Assembly (NCBI GenBank): GCA_015501605.1
Contig: JADNRZ010000050.1
Location: 1-64,000 of the forward strand
DNA length: 64,000 nucleotides
Direction: 5' to 3'
DNA from: Panaeolus papilionaceus
Lineage: Eukaryota > Basidiomycota > Agaricomycetes > Agaricales
In this document: piece by piece, positions 23,439 to 34,908 of the stretch
Position numbering within the stretch: the stretch's first letter is position 1
Layout of the letters: each line of letters begins with the position of its first letter
Notes under the pieces: model-generated
Told to the model about the DNA's origin: nothing
The model's database searches: none
What the model saw: only the letters and a program-made list of their open reading frames with translations
Made by a program: the position numbers and the translations under genes

Positions 23439-24461
23439 TGATGACCCTTGCGGGTACCCAGGGGTTAATTCGCGCGAAATAAAATGCAAATAAAATGATA
23501 ATATTCAAAGTACGAGTCGCGACTCGTTGTCGGGTGTGAAACAAAAGTAGACTACTTAAACTAAGGTTGCGCGTCTAATAATCCGGAGGCACAGAAGCAT
23601 CGGGTGGGAATGTGACGGAGCAGGCGTCGCTTTCACACGCCCACCTCCGCTTCAGACTGGTGACGATGTGGACCGACACCTAGCAACGGGGAGGCGCTCG
23701 TGCATGGAGTAACACATTATTGAGAATACTAAATAAAGAAATGACAACGCGACGAGACTTACCTGGACCGACAAGTGACATCAGCCCAGCAGGAAGCTGA
23801 CTAAAAGCCCCACCCACCTTTGTAGGGGTCCAATGAAGCCGAGACGAAAGCTTACCAAGCTACGAGGGAACGCCCAATGAAATAGCGACGCCGAGAAAGA
23901 GCTGAATAAGCTTGTGTGGAGCAACTGGTAAGCGATGAAGGGACAAGAAGAAAATGAGGGAAACAGGTAGAACACGACCTACCGAGGTTAATCCGAGGGT
24001 CACAAGGGAGAGGGAGCGACGAGGTATATAAGGAGGGAGGGTTGAGGCGAGAAAGGGCATCGAAGAAATCAAAGAAGCAGAAGAAGGACTAACAGAAGGT
24101 AATCAGAAGCCATTTGCGCGCTGCAGACACGTAGGATAGAAGTAATAGAAGCTTTCGTGCGGAGTGCGCGATTTTGAAATTAGTTTTGATATCAGAAGTC
24201 CTAATTTGGAAGTCAGAAGTCAGAGCGCGCGCCGCGCTCTATTAAACTCAGAAATACCAACTGGAAGTCAGGCGCAACGTTTAGCGTCAATTTGAAATTA
24301 TTTCACATTATTTCACTCATTTCTATTGTAGTCCAACACTCGTTTGTATTTCATTTTCCCCAGAACTTAATACAATTGTTTCTATTCTACTTGATACTCG
24401 TGTGACTCGAACTTAGCGTTCTCGCCACACTTTTGTGGGTGGATTTAGAGCGATCGTATCA
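23439..24461 (+). repeat. Gypsy1 3' LTR (right end approximate)
   Basis: The start is set by the adjacent polypurine tract. The end at GTATCA is a guess from terminal TGAT/ATCA symmetry, because no second copy is in the window. The block holds no credible gene and has a TATA-like box at 24025. It ends about eight bases before the start codon of the carbonic anhydrase gene. Confidence 0.5.
24025..24032 (+). promoter_or_regulatory. TATA-like box in the Gypsy1 3' LTR
   Basis: GAGGTATATAAGGAGG lies inside the LTR in plus orientation. Transcription from here would run rightwards into the carbonic anhydrase gene. Only the motif is seen. Confidence 0.4.
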
Positions 24462-24469
24462 ACAGAGAC

Positions 24470-25388
24470 ATGGACATCAATAATCCAGCCAAGCGTTTAC
24501 TCCGTAGTAACGAAGAATGGGCCAGGGAGGTTCAGTTCCTCGAACCAAACTTCTTCAAAGAGTCGGCTAAAGGACAAACGCCTCATGTCAGTGTATTATC
24601 ATTGTTCGTTGACCCTGCAGCTTGCCGATACGATATTTGTGATATTATAGACCCTTTGGATTGGGTGCTCTGACTCTAGGGTTCCTGAGTCAGTTATCAC
24701 TGCTGCCCGCCCTGGTGATATTTTCGTGCAAAGGAATATTGCAAAGTACGTATTACTTCACTTTGAGAGATGTGATTTACTTAATGTTATCCCTGTAGTC
24801 AGTTCCATGTTGACGACGTAAACGCTCTGGCGGTTCTCAAGTACGCAATCGAAGATCTCAAGGTTGATAACAGTGAGCCCCATCGGTTTCACTACATACC
24901 ATTGCGGACTAAGGACAACTATCTCCACACCAGTTGTCATCGTAGGTCATACAGAGTGCGGTGGAGCTAAAGCATGCCTTGCAGCTGCCTCAGCTGCTGG
25001 ATTCAACCCTACCCGGCCGATCGCAACAATCCCCAATCAACCCGTGGAATCACCCCTCAACGTCTGGCTCGCTCCACTCACGCGTCTCGCAGCATTCTTC
25101 AAACTGACATCTGCGAACCCTAAAGCTCTCAACACTCTCATCGAGGAGAATGTCAAGGCCCAGGTCGACGCGTTGACTAAGACGGCCACGGTGCTCGGAG
25201 TGTGGGGTGAGGCAAGAAGGGACCTGTGGGTGCATGGGTGGGTGTATGAGCTTGGGACGGGTAAGCTGAGGGATTTGAATGTGTCCAAAGGGCCACCACA
25301 TGGGGGACGCGCGCCGAATCATGTTGGAGGGGACGGGGGTGCGCATCGGCAGTATTTGTATCAGGTGTTTGGGGCGCTTCGTACATGA
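24470..25388 (+). CDS. Beta-class carbonic anhydrase
   Basis: Exons are 24470-24586, 24651-24745, 24799-24872 and 24934-25388, all with GT-AG introns of 53-64 nt, giving 246 residues. The enzyme interconverts carbon dioxide and bicarbonate, supplying bicarbonate for carboxylation reactions at ambient carbon dioxide. The active-site motif CSDSRVPES supplies Cys45, Asp47 and Arg49, and GHTECGGAK supplies His101 and Cys104; the zinc ligands expected for beta enzymes are Cys45, His101 and Cys104. The length and the C-terminal motif [18 protein letters not shown] fit fungal cytosolic enzymes of the NCE103 type. I see no targeting signal. The start follows the putative LTR end by about eight bases, so its promoter may be element-derived. 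Confidence 0.93.
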
Positions 25389-25983
25389 GCCTGTGACGGC
25401 GTGAAGAGATGGGTTGACAGATGGCTGGCAAGATACCCGATGGTGTTGAATTACTACTGAGAATATTTTTGTGGATTTTTTTAACGATTTGAAATCAATA
25501 AAACATGCCACCGTATGGTATGATGGTGGTATGAAAGACCTCATGAAGAAACCAAGAAGTTGAATGGCAGGATGCCCTGCAGCAAACGCGGGCTTGAAGT
25601 GTCACCAAGCGGCATCCAGTATGAATTTCATGTGCGCATCATTTATGATTGGTTAATCGGACACTATTATAATACCAATGGCCGATCCTTATCATTATTA
25701 TCCAACGACCTCAGACGCAGTCCACTTAGCAAGGATATTTGAGCCTCTCAGAAAAGTCTTATTATTACCGATCCGGCCTTGCAACCCAACATTCCTTTCG
25801 AAGCTGAGGGTGGTGATGTCACTGAGTGAAATTCGGCACCGTCAATGGTGATCGGGACATATGCACCGATGAATACTCCTATTTTAATTTCACTCGACGC
25901 GTTTCATCCACGTGTCGGATACCATCGATTTATGACCCAACCCTCTATCTCTAACCTTTACCGCCACCATTAGCACACCCATA
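25389..25983. other. Intergenic, no gene seen
   Basis: Short frames only. Sequence is of average composition and shows no repeat that I recognise. Confidence 0.6.
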
Positions 25984-27344
25984 ATGTCGGAGGAAGTACC
26001 ACAGCACCGCCGTATTGAGATCAACGGGCCTCCCAGGGTCGTCCCAACGCCTGCAAAATATTTGGCAGGAAAGATCATCCATCTCTTTGTGTGCGTATTT
26101 CAACTTCTTTCGGCTTCATACCCCGTACATGGGAGCTGAGTTCACTTTCCAGTCTCATGGGCACGACTGGTTCTGGGAAAAGCTCGGTAATTAGTTGTTC
26201 CTTCTATCCGTCATCGTTTTTGTAGCTAAATTGTCCTCATTCTTGCCGCTTAGTTTATCGAGTCTCTCTCATCGGATAATCAGCTATCCATCTCTGGAGA
26301 CACGCTTGAAAGCGTCACTCAGAGAGTTACAACCTACAGAGTACAGAATCTGACCTACAACCCTGGCCTATTCAAACGTGATATTATCCTAATGGATACC
26401 CCGGGGTTTGACGACCCAAGGCTGTCGGAGAGCAGAATCATAAAAATGATCACCTCGCAGCTTGATAACGTCTAGTATGTGGCGTCCATATTTTTCGTAC
26501 ATCAGACTTCATTGACTCTGTTTATGCATCAGCAAATCAGCTGCTGACGTCGCTGTGTCAATCCTTTACTTTCACCCAATCAACGCTGTTCGCATGTCTG
26601 GGTCAAAACGTAAGCTGGTAAAGTTCCTTACGTCATTCGGAGCCGCTTTCTTTGCGAACAATATCAACGTCGTCACATCGATGTGGAATCTGTGCTTCAA
26701 TCCGAAGCAGGTGCGGGAGGCTAACGACAGACTCCTGAAGCTGAGGCTTGACATTTACAAGGTCCGTGTCAATCATAAGATCTACATATCGTGCCGATTC
26801 TTATTTCCCCGATCAATAGAACTCGAAGAAGCCTAATATCGAGGTCACCAAGTTTGACTTCACGCAGGATTCTGCGCTATCCGTGTTGGACGAAGCAAGC
26901 ATTGGTTGGTTTCATGAGGGAGATGGATCGCGCGATGTCGATACTCAGTATGAGTCACTCGCTCACGACAGCTTACTGGGTCGCATAGAATCAGTGCAGC
27001 AACAGCTCCGATACCTTGAAGAACAAAGACAGTGTGCGTTGAACGACCATGATGATCTTCTTTTAGCGACTGTTGAGAAAGAAGAGATCAAGGCAAAGGC
27101 AGCTTTAGACGCTTTCTCGTACGACATTTGGATCCTCTATCCCGAGAGTTATCAAACGCTTTTCCCGAACAGTACTTCACCACCACCTGCACTCGTCGAT
27201 CGCCCCACAACCCCATCTCCATCTCCACCCCCGACTCCGCCTTCCTCCTCATCCCCACTCCTACCAGAATCTGCCATTGGCTTTTTTGAGACGCGGTTCA
27301 AACCACTCGCCGATAGGATTAAGCATCCTTTCCGTGCCACTTAG
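25984..27344 (+). CDS. P-loop GTPase, family copy 1 (intact)
   Basis: Exons are 25984-26090, 26153-26186, 26254-26474, 26533-26761 and 26820-27344, giving 371 residues. The G1 motif GTTGSGKS (residues 39-46) is encoded by the 34-nt second exon. The G3 motif DTPGFDD starts at residue 95. The expected G4 position reads VVTSMW. The fold resembles AIG1/GIMAP or MMR_HSR1-type GTPases, which often act in innate responses or membrane processes, but fungal members are uncharacterised. A coiled-coil stretch follows (RIESVQQQLRYLEEQRQ), then a Pro/Ser-rich segment. Three more copies with the same exon plan lie at 38770, 46752 and 49788. Family assignment is firm as P-loop GTPase, weak at subfamily level. 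Confidence 0.88.
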
Positions 27345-27706
27345 TAGATATTCGTGTTCGTTTATGCATTACATAGCTCTCTGTAGTTCGCCCCAGTGGT
27401 TGTTGGAGCTATTGTGTACCATCCAAACGCTCCTTTTCCTCCATCAAGTCCTGCGCACGGTATATATTTTTATTAATTTTTCATTGCGTCGAGCTATGGA
27501 ACTCTCGCTGTTTGTGGTGTAGCTCGGTGTCGACGACACTAAATAGTCAGCACTAGCTTCTAAGCGACCTCAGCGCATGTTCCCGGAGTTCTGAGTCCTT
27601 GAAAGCAAACAGGGACATATGTACACAGATTGACAACTATGTATTTCCTGTCATGGATGCGGCCCTCATCCACATCATCATCATATTCATAGATCTGAAT
27701 CCTGCG
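27345..27706. other. Intergenic, between GTPase and F-box gene
   Basis: No gene seen. An upstream in-frame extension of the F-box exon begins near 27599 without an ATG, so the Met at 27707 is preferred, though an earlier exon cannot be excluded. Confidence 0.5.
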
Positions 27707-29349
27707 ATGTCAGAGTCCCCCGTAATGATTATCACACTCCCCGAGGATGTTTTAATAGAGATCATGTCTGTCAGCGGCTGCGGCACAGTTTTACGCATGA
27801 GATCAGTAAGCAGATATTCATTGATCAATGAAGATGTGTGAGAGCTGAAGGGGCGTCCAAGGTCTGTAAAATTTTACAGCGAGTGACTTACTATCGAGCC
27901 GTGTGGATAAATATCATTAAACCATACCAATTCAACGATATCCTTTCCCCTGCATTTGAGCTCCCTCTCAGCAATTTCACCTCGCAGAAGCTCGAGTCAG
28001 TATTCACCCGCTGGATTCGTTCTTCGCAGCGTTGGATGGATATAGATAAAAGTGGTTACACAACCATATCCCATCTTCTTCAACCCGTGGAAGGGGTAAG
28101 TCAGGTTAAGCTCCTACTAGGAGGTAGATGGCTCTTGCTTGCAACGCCTGTATCTTCTTTCCTCTACCTCGACCTCGCCGAAGATACGTTCAATCTTCGT
28201 ACATTGATACCTGAACAACTGGAGCGCGATCCAGCGAGGAAGCTCCATCACGGAACATTCTCACTCTACGACGAGTCCGACAACGGTGTATTCTCTTACG
28301 TACTAGGAGTGTCATATCCATGGGTTCACTTGACGGATGAAAATAGGGACATCGATTTCAACGCCAGTGAATCTCATAAAACTCTTCTTCAAGCCTGGCG
28401 TGTTGGTCATCTGCTTGATACCGACGCCACATGCGTTGGTCTTCAAGCGTCGCTGGTTGCTTCTGCTACATGCTCAGCGCACGATAATAGTACCTTCTCT
28501 CCATTTTCTCTTGCGATATCACCGTCATATCTGCTTTATTTCAACATCCACAACGATCTGGGTCCGAAGGCCATCTTTCAGGTTGACCTTGATCGGGCCA
28601 GCATTGATAACTCTGATGCGATTCCACAACCCATTGACATCAGCGCGATCTCGCCTTTTGATCGTCCATTTGACCGCACTTGGGCACAAATAAATGCGTC
28701 CTTTGGCAGTCGAATGACCATGCTTTACCTGCAGGACAACAAGGCCACACTCGTCAATATCAAAACGGCTTTCGAATCACGTTCTCCGTTCCCTTTTTTC
28801 CACCTTGACATTCCCTCTCACAATCTCCCTACGCTTTCAATTACCGGACTTTCTCAACCGATTAGGATCAAGGATGCAACGCGATTTGTCCTTTGCGTCC
28901 GGAACGAGATCTGGGGCGTCGTTATTCCCAATCATCTCCTTGAAAACGACAACATTGACACAGGAGTCGAGACTCAAACCATATCCCTTGGCAACCTCCC
29001 TCCATCTTTTCCTCTCAACTCGGTACATGGGTGGGAATGCAGGTATCGACATCTTTCAGCTTACGATATCGATCAGGGTAGGTATGTTGTTGTTAGGTTT
29101 GGGTGGCCCGATGACGAGGACGACGGAGCAGGTGCACTGGGGCAGTGCTCCCCACAGCTTATTTACTTTTATGTCGACAAGGAGGGGAATATCTCGATGA
29201 ATAGTCATGTGGGTCCCGTGGACCCTGGTCAAGAAGATGGATTACCAGATGTCGATTTGGATGAAGTTAGCCTTATTGACATCGATGACATATCCGGAAA
29301 GCTTGTTCTATATGAAAAGGATGTATATCGACTGGTACAGATTACCTAA
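27707..29349 (+). CDS. F-box protein
   Basis: Exon 1 (27707-27805) and exon 2 (27862-29349) are joined by a 56-nt GT-AG intron and encode 528 residues. The F-box is at about residues 8-48: ITLPEDVLIEIMSV, then LRMRSVCKILQRVTYYRAVW across the splice junction. This motif binds Skp1 and recruits a substrate to an SCF ubiquitin ligase. The remainder has the look of a beta-rich substrate domain (repeated hydrophobic strands, HGWECRY) but I cannot name it. The stop codon overlaps that of the convergent gene on the other strand. The F-box is clear; the partner is unknown. Confidence 0.85.
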
Positions 29350-30036
29350 CAAGTGTATCTAGTAGGGTTAAAAGGTGGAAAATTATCAGGACTATAATTT
29401 CTGTGTAGATTTTCTGCAACAGTCGAATTTCTAGTCGCATAGAAGGTATGAAGCCCACCTCTGGCAGGGGTGGTGCGTTGATCATGCTGTGGGATCGGAC
29501 GAAAGTGGGTCGGCGTGTTGGTATTGGTGTACGAGTTGCCATGGATTGTGTTCGTGCATGGTGGATTGTGCATGGCCCTTGCGAAGGATGTAACGTCGAC
29601 CAGCATGGAAACCAAATTGATCATGACCTTTTCACAAGTTTGGCGAATGTCCGCTATTAGTTCCTCATCCAGTGGCTCACAACCCATGCTCTGAACGTAG
29701 GGTGCGGTGTAATCAGAACCATCGGAATTGTAGTCGTCGAGATTACCATGGGCAGCCAAATGGGCTTTAGCGGCTGCTAACGCGTCCAGCGGTCCTGGGT
29801 ACTGCATATCTGCATCGGAGCGTTCAGCATCAAGCTTCTTCAACACCTTCTGCACTGGAGTATTAGTTTAAAATCAGCAACCAAATCGTCATGAGGAGGA
29901 GAGGGTAACATCAGAACGTACTATCCGCAATCGCTGCATTTAAACGGAGGTTGAGTTCCTCGTCGTGGCGCAGTCTAGCGCGGGAGGAAGCAAAATCATA
30001 CTGAGTTGGAGTAGAGGGTGAGGAAATTAAATTCAT
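29346..30036 (-). CDS. Hypothetical protein, convergent with F-box gene
   Basis: Exons 30036-29922 and 29854-29346 are joined by a 67-nt GT-AG intron and encode 207 residues. The N-terminal part is helical and charged (RARLRHDEELNLRLNAAIAD, then QKVLKKLDAERSDAD) and could be a coiled coil. The middle is acidic (GNLDDYNSDGSDY). The C-terminal part has low complexity with many Asn, Thr and Pro. I recognise no domain. The stop codon at 29346-29348 overlaps the TAA of the F-box gene. The splice sites restore one frame, which supports the model. Confidence 0.6.
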
Positions 30037-31527
30037 GTTGTGATAGGTAAACTCGACGTCAATTACCATTTTATATGTCGACGGATAGCAGGGTCAAAGC
30101 CTTTCCGTCCAACGGCGTGTTTACACCATCAGTTCGCATCACCGTTGTCATCGAGCCGAGTTTTTAAACGTTGGTTTAACATTTTAGTGTGATGTAACTT
30201 AGCAACACTCTGGTTAGGTAACTTTTAAACGTAAAAAAGGTTCAATTGTCTGTGTGTCCCTTCTTGGAATCCCGTCCCAATGTTCAATGCTCAACATCCT
30301 CATACACTTGAAAAGCCAATCAGAGTACTTGTTTCGCAGACGTGCACTCCAATCTCAACTCTCCATGAACGCAGGAAAGACCTTGAGACTAACTTGCCGT
30401 GCAGTTGACCACTACCCTGTTAGTGGTGACGTAACGACACCGGAGCACAGAGTCTCGATCGTAACTCGTCATTACAGCACTATGTCACCCAGGAAACCAG
30501 AAGAGTAATCGATTTTCTCTCCCAACAATATTATGTACAGTCGTCTCTGAAATAACCGATAGCGGTCGGTGCCATGAAGGGTCGAAAACCTATCGCTTTT
30601 TCTAGTTTTGAACTATCGGCTATCGCATAGAGGAGAGTTATCGGTTATGGAGCCAATTTCCCCGCCTACCGAATTGGTGGACGCAAAAATCTATCGGTTA
30701 GAGCAGAGTATCGGTTATCACAGGTATCGGTCTTGCAAGGAATCCGATCAGCGGAGCTCAGCCGCAGCTCACGGAATGATACTGCACATTTGCTGTACGA
30801 AGATGGAGTTGTGGTGTTCTAGGGAGATTGAAGGTGAAAACAGATTAACATCATATAGATGAGTCGCTGGGAGCATCCATTTCATTCCAAAATATAACGG
30901 CCACAGTGGTCTGATAACTCGGTTGAGAGCTGGAATCTCATCACAAGTTCACAATCCCTTACATAATTAGTGGTGTCGGTATCCTGAGTATTACCATCAA
31001 CGACTGTTGAGAGGTCGTAATGGTTGATATCTCCCTCGGGTTGAACCGTTGAAGCGTAAAGGCTATTCACCAAGCTAAACCATGGGACATCTAGAGGTTT
31101 GATCTCAGTAGAACTTGGAACATAGCGTTTATTATGATCCTAAATTCTTCACCGAAGAGCACAAGGAGGTTTATAGTATTGCAGGTTGCGCATGAGAGGC
31201 ACATAAGTGTGAAGAAGTCAACATTTCATTTCATTAAGAGGGCCGTGTTACAGATACAGAAGGAGACAAAGGCTAGGGTCAACGACGAACAGAATACGAC
31301 CTCCTCTGCATCGACCTCCTACGTTTCGCCAAAAGGGTCTTGACACGGGCGGCATCCAAACTACGCCTCCTTGCCCGACCCAGAGTAGGACTATCAGGAA
31401 AGGGTTTACCACTACCCGGTGACGATGTCGTCAGGCCACCCGGAATGCTCTGCGGAACCTCTTGAGGGCCATTTGGGTCAGTCTGTTTCTTCTTGGGAAT
31501 GACGAGTGGAGCAAGAGCTACTCCTCG
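30037..31527. other. Intergenic with a TCGGT-rich repeat patch
   Basis: No convincing gene. At about 30545-30740 the motifs TATCGGTTAT, AACCGATAGCGGT and TATCGGCTATCG recur in both orientations, which looks like a decayed repeat or transposon end. A plus-strand frame of 84 codons at 30254-30508 has no recognisable features and I leave it out. Confidence 0.5.
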
Positions 31528-32262
31528 TTATTTCCCTCCTGTTGGGGGATTCTGAGCGCTGGAACCACCCTGAGAGCCACCACTCGCTGGTTTCGTAGCT
31601 GAACCAGCACCACCAGCACCACCACTGCTGACACTTTGAGGTGCATCCGGAGGTGGCGCCGCCTCGGCGACCTGTGCGAGTGCGTTTAATCCTTTCTTGT
31701 GCTTCCCCATCGCGTTCTTCATCGCCAGCCTAACCACATTCCACACGAGCTTGGTCTTTGCACCAGCTCCCTTCGCGGCATTCCATGACGCGCGATTGAT
31801 GATAGCCTTCGCCTCGACATTCCCCTGTGCGTTGGTGGTGGAAGAGGATGAAGCTGGAGCGCCAATGCTGAGTCCTATAATGACCGATTGCGCAGCGACA
31901 GATTGGATATCTGCGGCGTATTTCTTGTCTTTTGCTGTTTTCGCTGCTTCTGACTTTGCGTGCTTAGCAGCCAATTCGTTGACTGGAAATGAGGGGCAAC
32001 CGTGAGCGGCGATGAGACCGGGACAAGGGAGTGAAACTTACGGTATTTGGTTAGCATGGTGCTTTCGGCGTTGAGGGCAGCATCGTCGTTAGCGGAGGAA
32101 GAACCACCTCCGGTTCCTGCGAGGGTTTTAATGGCTACACTGGTAACTAGAATGGTGGAAGTCAGTACAAGACGAGAGGAAACGAATGGCGAGAGTGTAC
32201 TCGCCTGCAGAGATGTGCAGCACAATAGCGAGGAGCGCGAGGATGGACTTGTTGAGGAACAT
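31528..32262 (-). CDS. Small secreted Ala/Ser/Gly-rich protein
   Basis: Exons 32262-32201, 32139-32042 and 31982-31528 give 204 residues. The N terminus MFLNKSILALLAIVLHISA is a signal peptide, so the product is secreted or goes through the ER. The mature part is Lys/Ala-rich helical sequence, then a Gly/Ser-rich tail ending PPTGGK. No Cys-rich effector pattern is present. The first intron can be drawn as GT-AG (donor GTACAC) or as GC-AG (donor GCGAGT) with different acceptors; both keep the frame and differ at only a few residues. Function unknown; a cell-wall or effector-like role is only a possibility. Confidence 0.7.
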
Positions 32263-33377
32263 GGTTCGGAGTGGATTGATTCGGAGTCGTGTAGGTGACC
32301 AGCACCTGATGAACAGAAACATTCCGAGGTCAGTGGGTTGTTTTGCGTGGAGAAACAGCGATGTTTGTACTCACCTTACGGTTCAACCAGTGAATAGCGC
32401 TAACGTGTTCGACTTTGAGAGACTTATACTTTTTTTGTCCGGAATGTCCGTAGGGAATGCGCGCAAGCGACGATATAGCAACCGAGATCGCGCTGAGAAG
32501 GCGGTTGACTCGGGCTCATGGGATGTGCTTATAATCATCGTTCGAGGGCAACACGAGGCGGGACTAGGCGTTCTCGGATGAATGTCTTTTAAACTATCTG
32601 AGATGCCCTGCAACGTGTCACTACAGTCTTAATCACACTATTCAGAGCTACCAACGTCGTAGGACCAGAAATGATGGGCACCATAGAACATTATGCATGT
32701 GAGTGTCTGTGAGATGCTGAAACCATAACGGCAATTATCGTACGTTGATCCAGCGCCAAGGATAGGGATAGTCCAGGGATCCCCTGACGTGGGTTCCGAG
32801 GGACGACGGGATCAGAACACCGAATTTCGCTCATCTACCCGCGGAATCGGGGATGGAGCAAAGCCGTGAAAGGAGGGATTTGAGGGAAGCGAGCACAAAT
32901 CGTCCTAAAACGTTCGGTGAGTCGGGTGAGATATATATTGTGGAGGACGTTGGAGTAGGAGACTCATAGACAGTTGTCGATAACGACCTGCGTGGAGGTG
33001 AGAAAGACGCCTGAGGACAGCCGGTCATCTTCCGTGACTGCTGAAGGATATGAATGAGGCATTGAAAACAGGTCAATGAGGAGAGGGAAAAAGGCACGGA
33101 AAGGAATGGAGAAGCAGAAAAGAAGACAGAACCAATGACAGCAAGAAATGGACGTCCCCAACACGATGGCGAAAAATCGTTCAGTATGCAATTGTTTGGT
33201 TCACATGCCATTGTCCTCGGGACCTGGAGACGAAATTGCTCACGAACCATTCCCGTTGATATATGACAGTTGTTTTAGTCAGGGATGTAGAAAGTTCGTT
33301 CATGAATACATATATTATATTTTGGTCGAATTCGTGTTCTTGATAGCTAAGCTGAGCGCATAGTAGTAATCCCACTT
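32263..33377. other. Intergenic, no firm gene
   Basis: A minus-strand frame at 32831-33250 (139 codons, with a Ser/Pro-rich stretch) is the longest. I see no domain, and splice context does not decide it. It could be untranslated or exon sequence of an unrecognised gene. Confidence 0.4.
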
Positions 33378-34908
33378 CTATGCATCAGCCACATGGACAA
33401 CTGCCTTCGCCGTGTTACGTCCCTGTTGGACCTCGAGAATGGCGAGAGGTACCTGGTCGAGACCATTGTACACTTGTTCCCGGAACTTGATTTCGCCGCT
33501 CGCAACCTTGGGTGGTATCTCTTCACGGAATTTGCTTCCCCACTTGGACTCGAGGCGCGCCACGATGAACCCCGAAAGGGTCAACGATTTCGAAAAGATG
33601 TGGTGAAGATTCTGAGTAAAGTGGTCCATCACACGGCAAGAATGTTCAGAGGACAATGAAAACGTACCTTGACAGGCGCACCATCCGTGGAGTTGTATGT
33701 TGATATCATTCCACATTCCTATAGAGAAGTGATCATCGGTACAACATGTCCACAAAGCGAGTTTAGAAGCTGATTCAACTTACAATAAAACGACCATTGA
33801 GCTTCGCGCCTTCAAGCGCGGCTTCGAGCGTCGATCCACCGACGTTATCCCAGAAAATATCAATACCTCCTTCACGCTTGAGGACCTCCAGGGTGTTCTC
33901 CGTTTTGTAGTTAAAAGCAACGTCAGTGCCGATTTCCTTGAGGAATGCTACTTTATCCGTAGAGCCGGCTGATGCGATAACCTTGAGTCCTTGGGCTTTG
34001 GCAAGCTGAATGACGAAGCTATGAACGGAGAAACGTCAGTATCTCCCGATAGGTGTTTGTGAATGACATACGAGCCAACTGGCCCTGAGTGCAAAGCAGG
34101 CATTAGCCATGTATATCAGAGGGCAAGCGAAGTACTTACCAGCTCCACCGCTGACGAACACAGTCTCTCCCTAAAACCACTCAGATAGCGCCGATGCACG
34201 ACGATGGAGACTTACAGATTTAGCATGCGAGAATTCGTTCCACGCATAGAAAGCAGTTTTACCTATACTTAGTAGAATACTCCATAATTGCATAATTGCG
34301 AGTCAGACTCGAACGCACCTGCCATTCCCAAGACTCCGACATAATTGGACCAAGGTATGTTATGCTTGTTGTCGATCTTCTCTAAGCCTTGTAAGTTTTT
34401 GCGCACGAAATATTGGGAATGGTCTTTTGATATACTTCGTTAGAGGGACCGATGCAGCGCTTGGGGTGTAAACGCACCTGTATCGAATCCATACACGTGA
34501 TCGCCAACGCTGACGTCGGGGTTCTCTGAGCGAATGACAACTCCAAGACCAAAACCGTTTAATCTAAGACGGAAAACGTCTGAGTTGGTTACAACTCTGA
34601 GATGATCTCCCTTACGGTTGTCCAATAATAAAGGGCGGCTATAATGATGCATTAGTTGGAAGTGCGCTCAAATCAAGAATTAACTAGATGTAGCTTACCG
34701 CATAGGATTCCTCTTTGGGATCCCTCATTCTACCTCTCATGTACGGATCAATAGAGAGCTCAAGTGTTTTCACCAAGAAGCCTCCATCGAGAGGCGTGCT
34801 CTCTAGATCAATTTGTTGTGTTGTATCGTAGAGGACGGTTTTGCCGATCACGGGGAACCCTTCTGGGATATCATTGAAGATGATGCGTGCATTGGTAATG
34901 GGCGACAT
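33378..34908 (-). CDS. NADP-dependent MDR-family oxidoreductase (alkenal/one reductase-like)
   Basis: Ten exons on the minus strand from Met at 34908 to the stop at 33378-33380 can be traced with GT-AG introns. The first exon is 34908-34699. One exon is only 13 nt (34084-34072) and another is 23 nt. The N-terminal motif LSIDPYMRGRM and the nucleotide-binding loop SGGAGPVGSFVIQLAK are typical of the leukotriene B4 dehydrogenase / double-bond reductase group of medium-chain dehydrogenases, which lack zinc. FWDNVGG and the C-terminal FREEIPPKVASGEIKF also fit. It would reduce alpha,beta-unsaturated aldehydes or ketones with NADPH in the cytosol. The family is firm, the substrate is not known. 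Confidence 0.88.

Larger units (their letters stand above)
2222..24461 (+). mobile_element. Gypsy1: Gypsy-type LTR retrotransposon with nested insertions and two antisense genes
   Basis: Reading on the plus strand there are gag with a CCHC knuckle, aspartic protease, reverse transcriptase (YIDD), RNase H and integrase (HHCC, DDE), ending at 10280. A polypurine tract follows at 10301. A second hairpin plus polypurine tract sits at 23402-23438, followed by a sequence starting TGATGACC that I take as the 3' LTR. Between them are two minus-strand spliced genes and the whole of Gypsy2. The 5' LTR is outside the window. The right end near 24461 is a guess from terminal TGAT and ATCA. That the antisense genes belong to the element is inference from the duplicated tract. 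Confidence 0.6.

Noticed and set aside
32201..32262. Firm claim of a GC-AG intron in the secreted protein gene
   Set aside because: An alternative GT-AG pair (donor GTACAC, acceptor TACCAG) also keeps the frame, so the unusual intron is not required.
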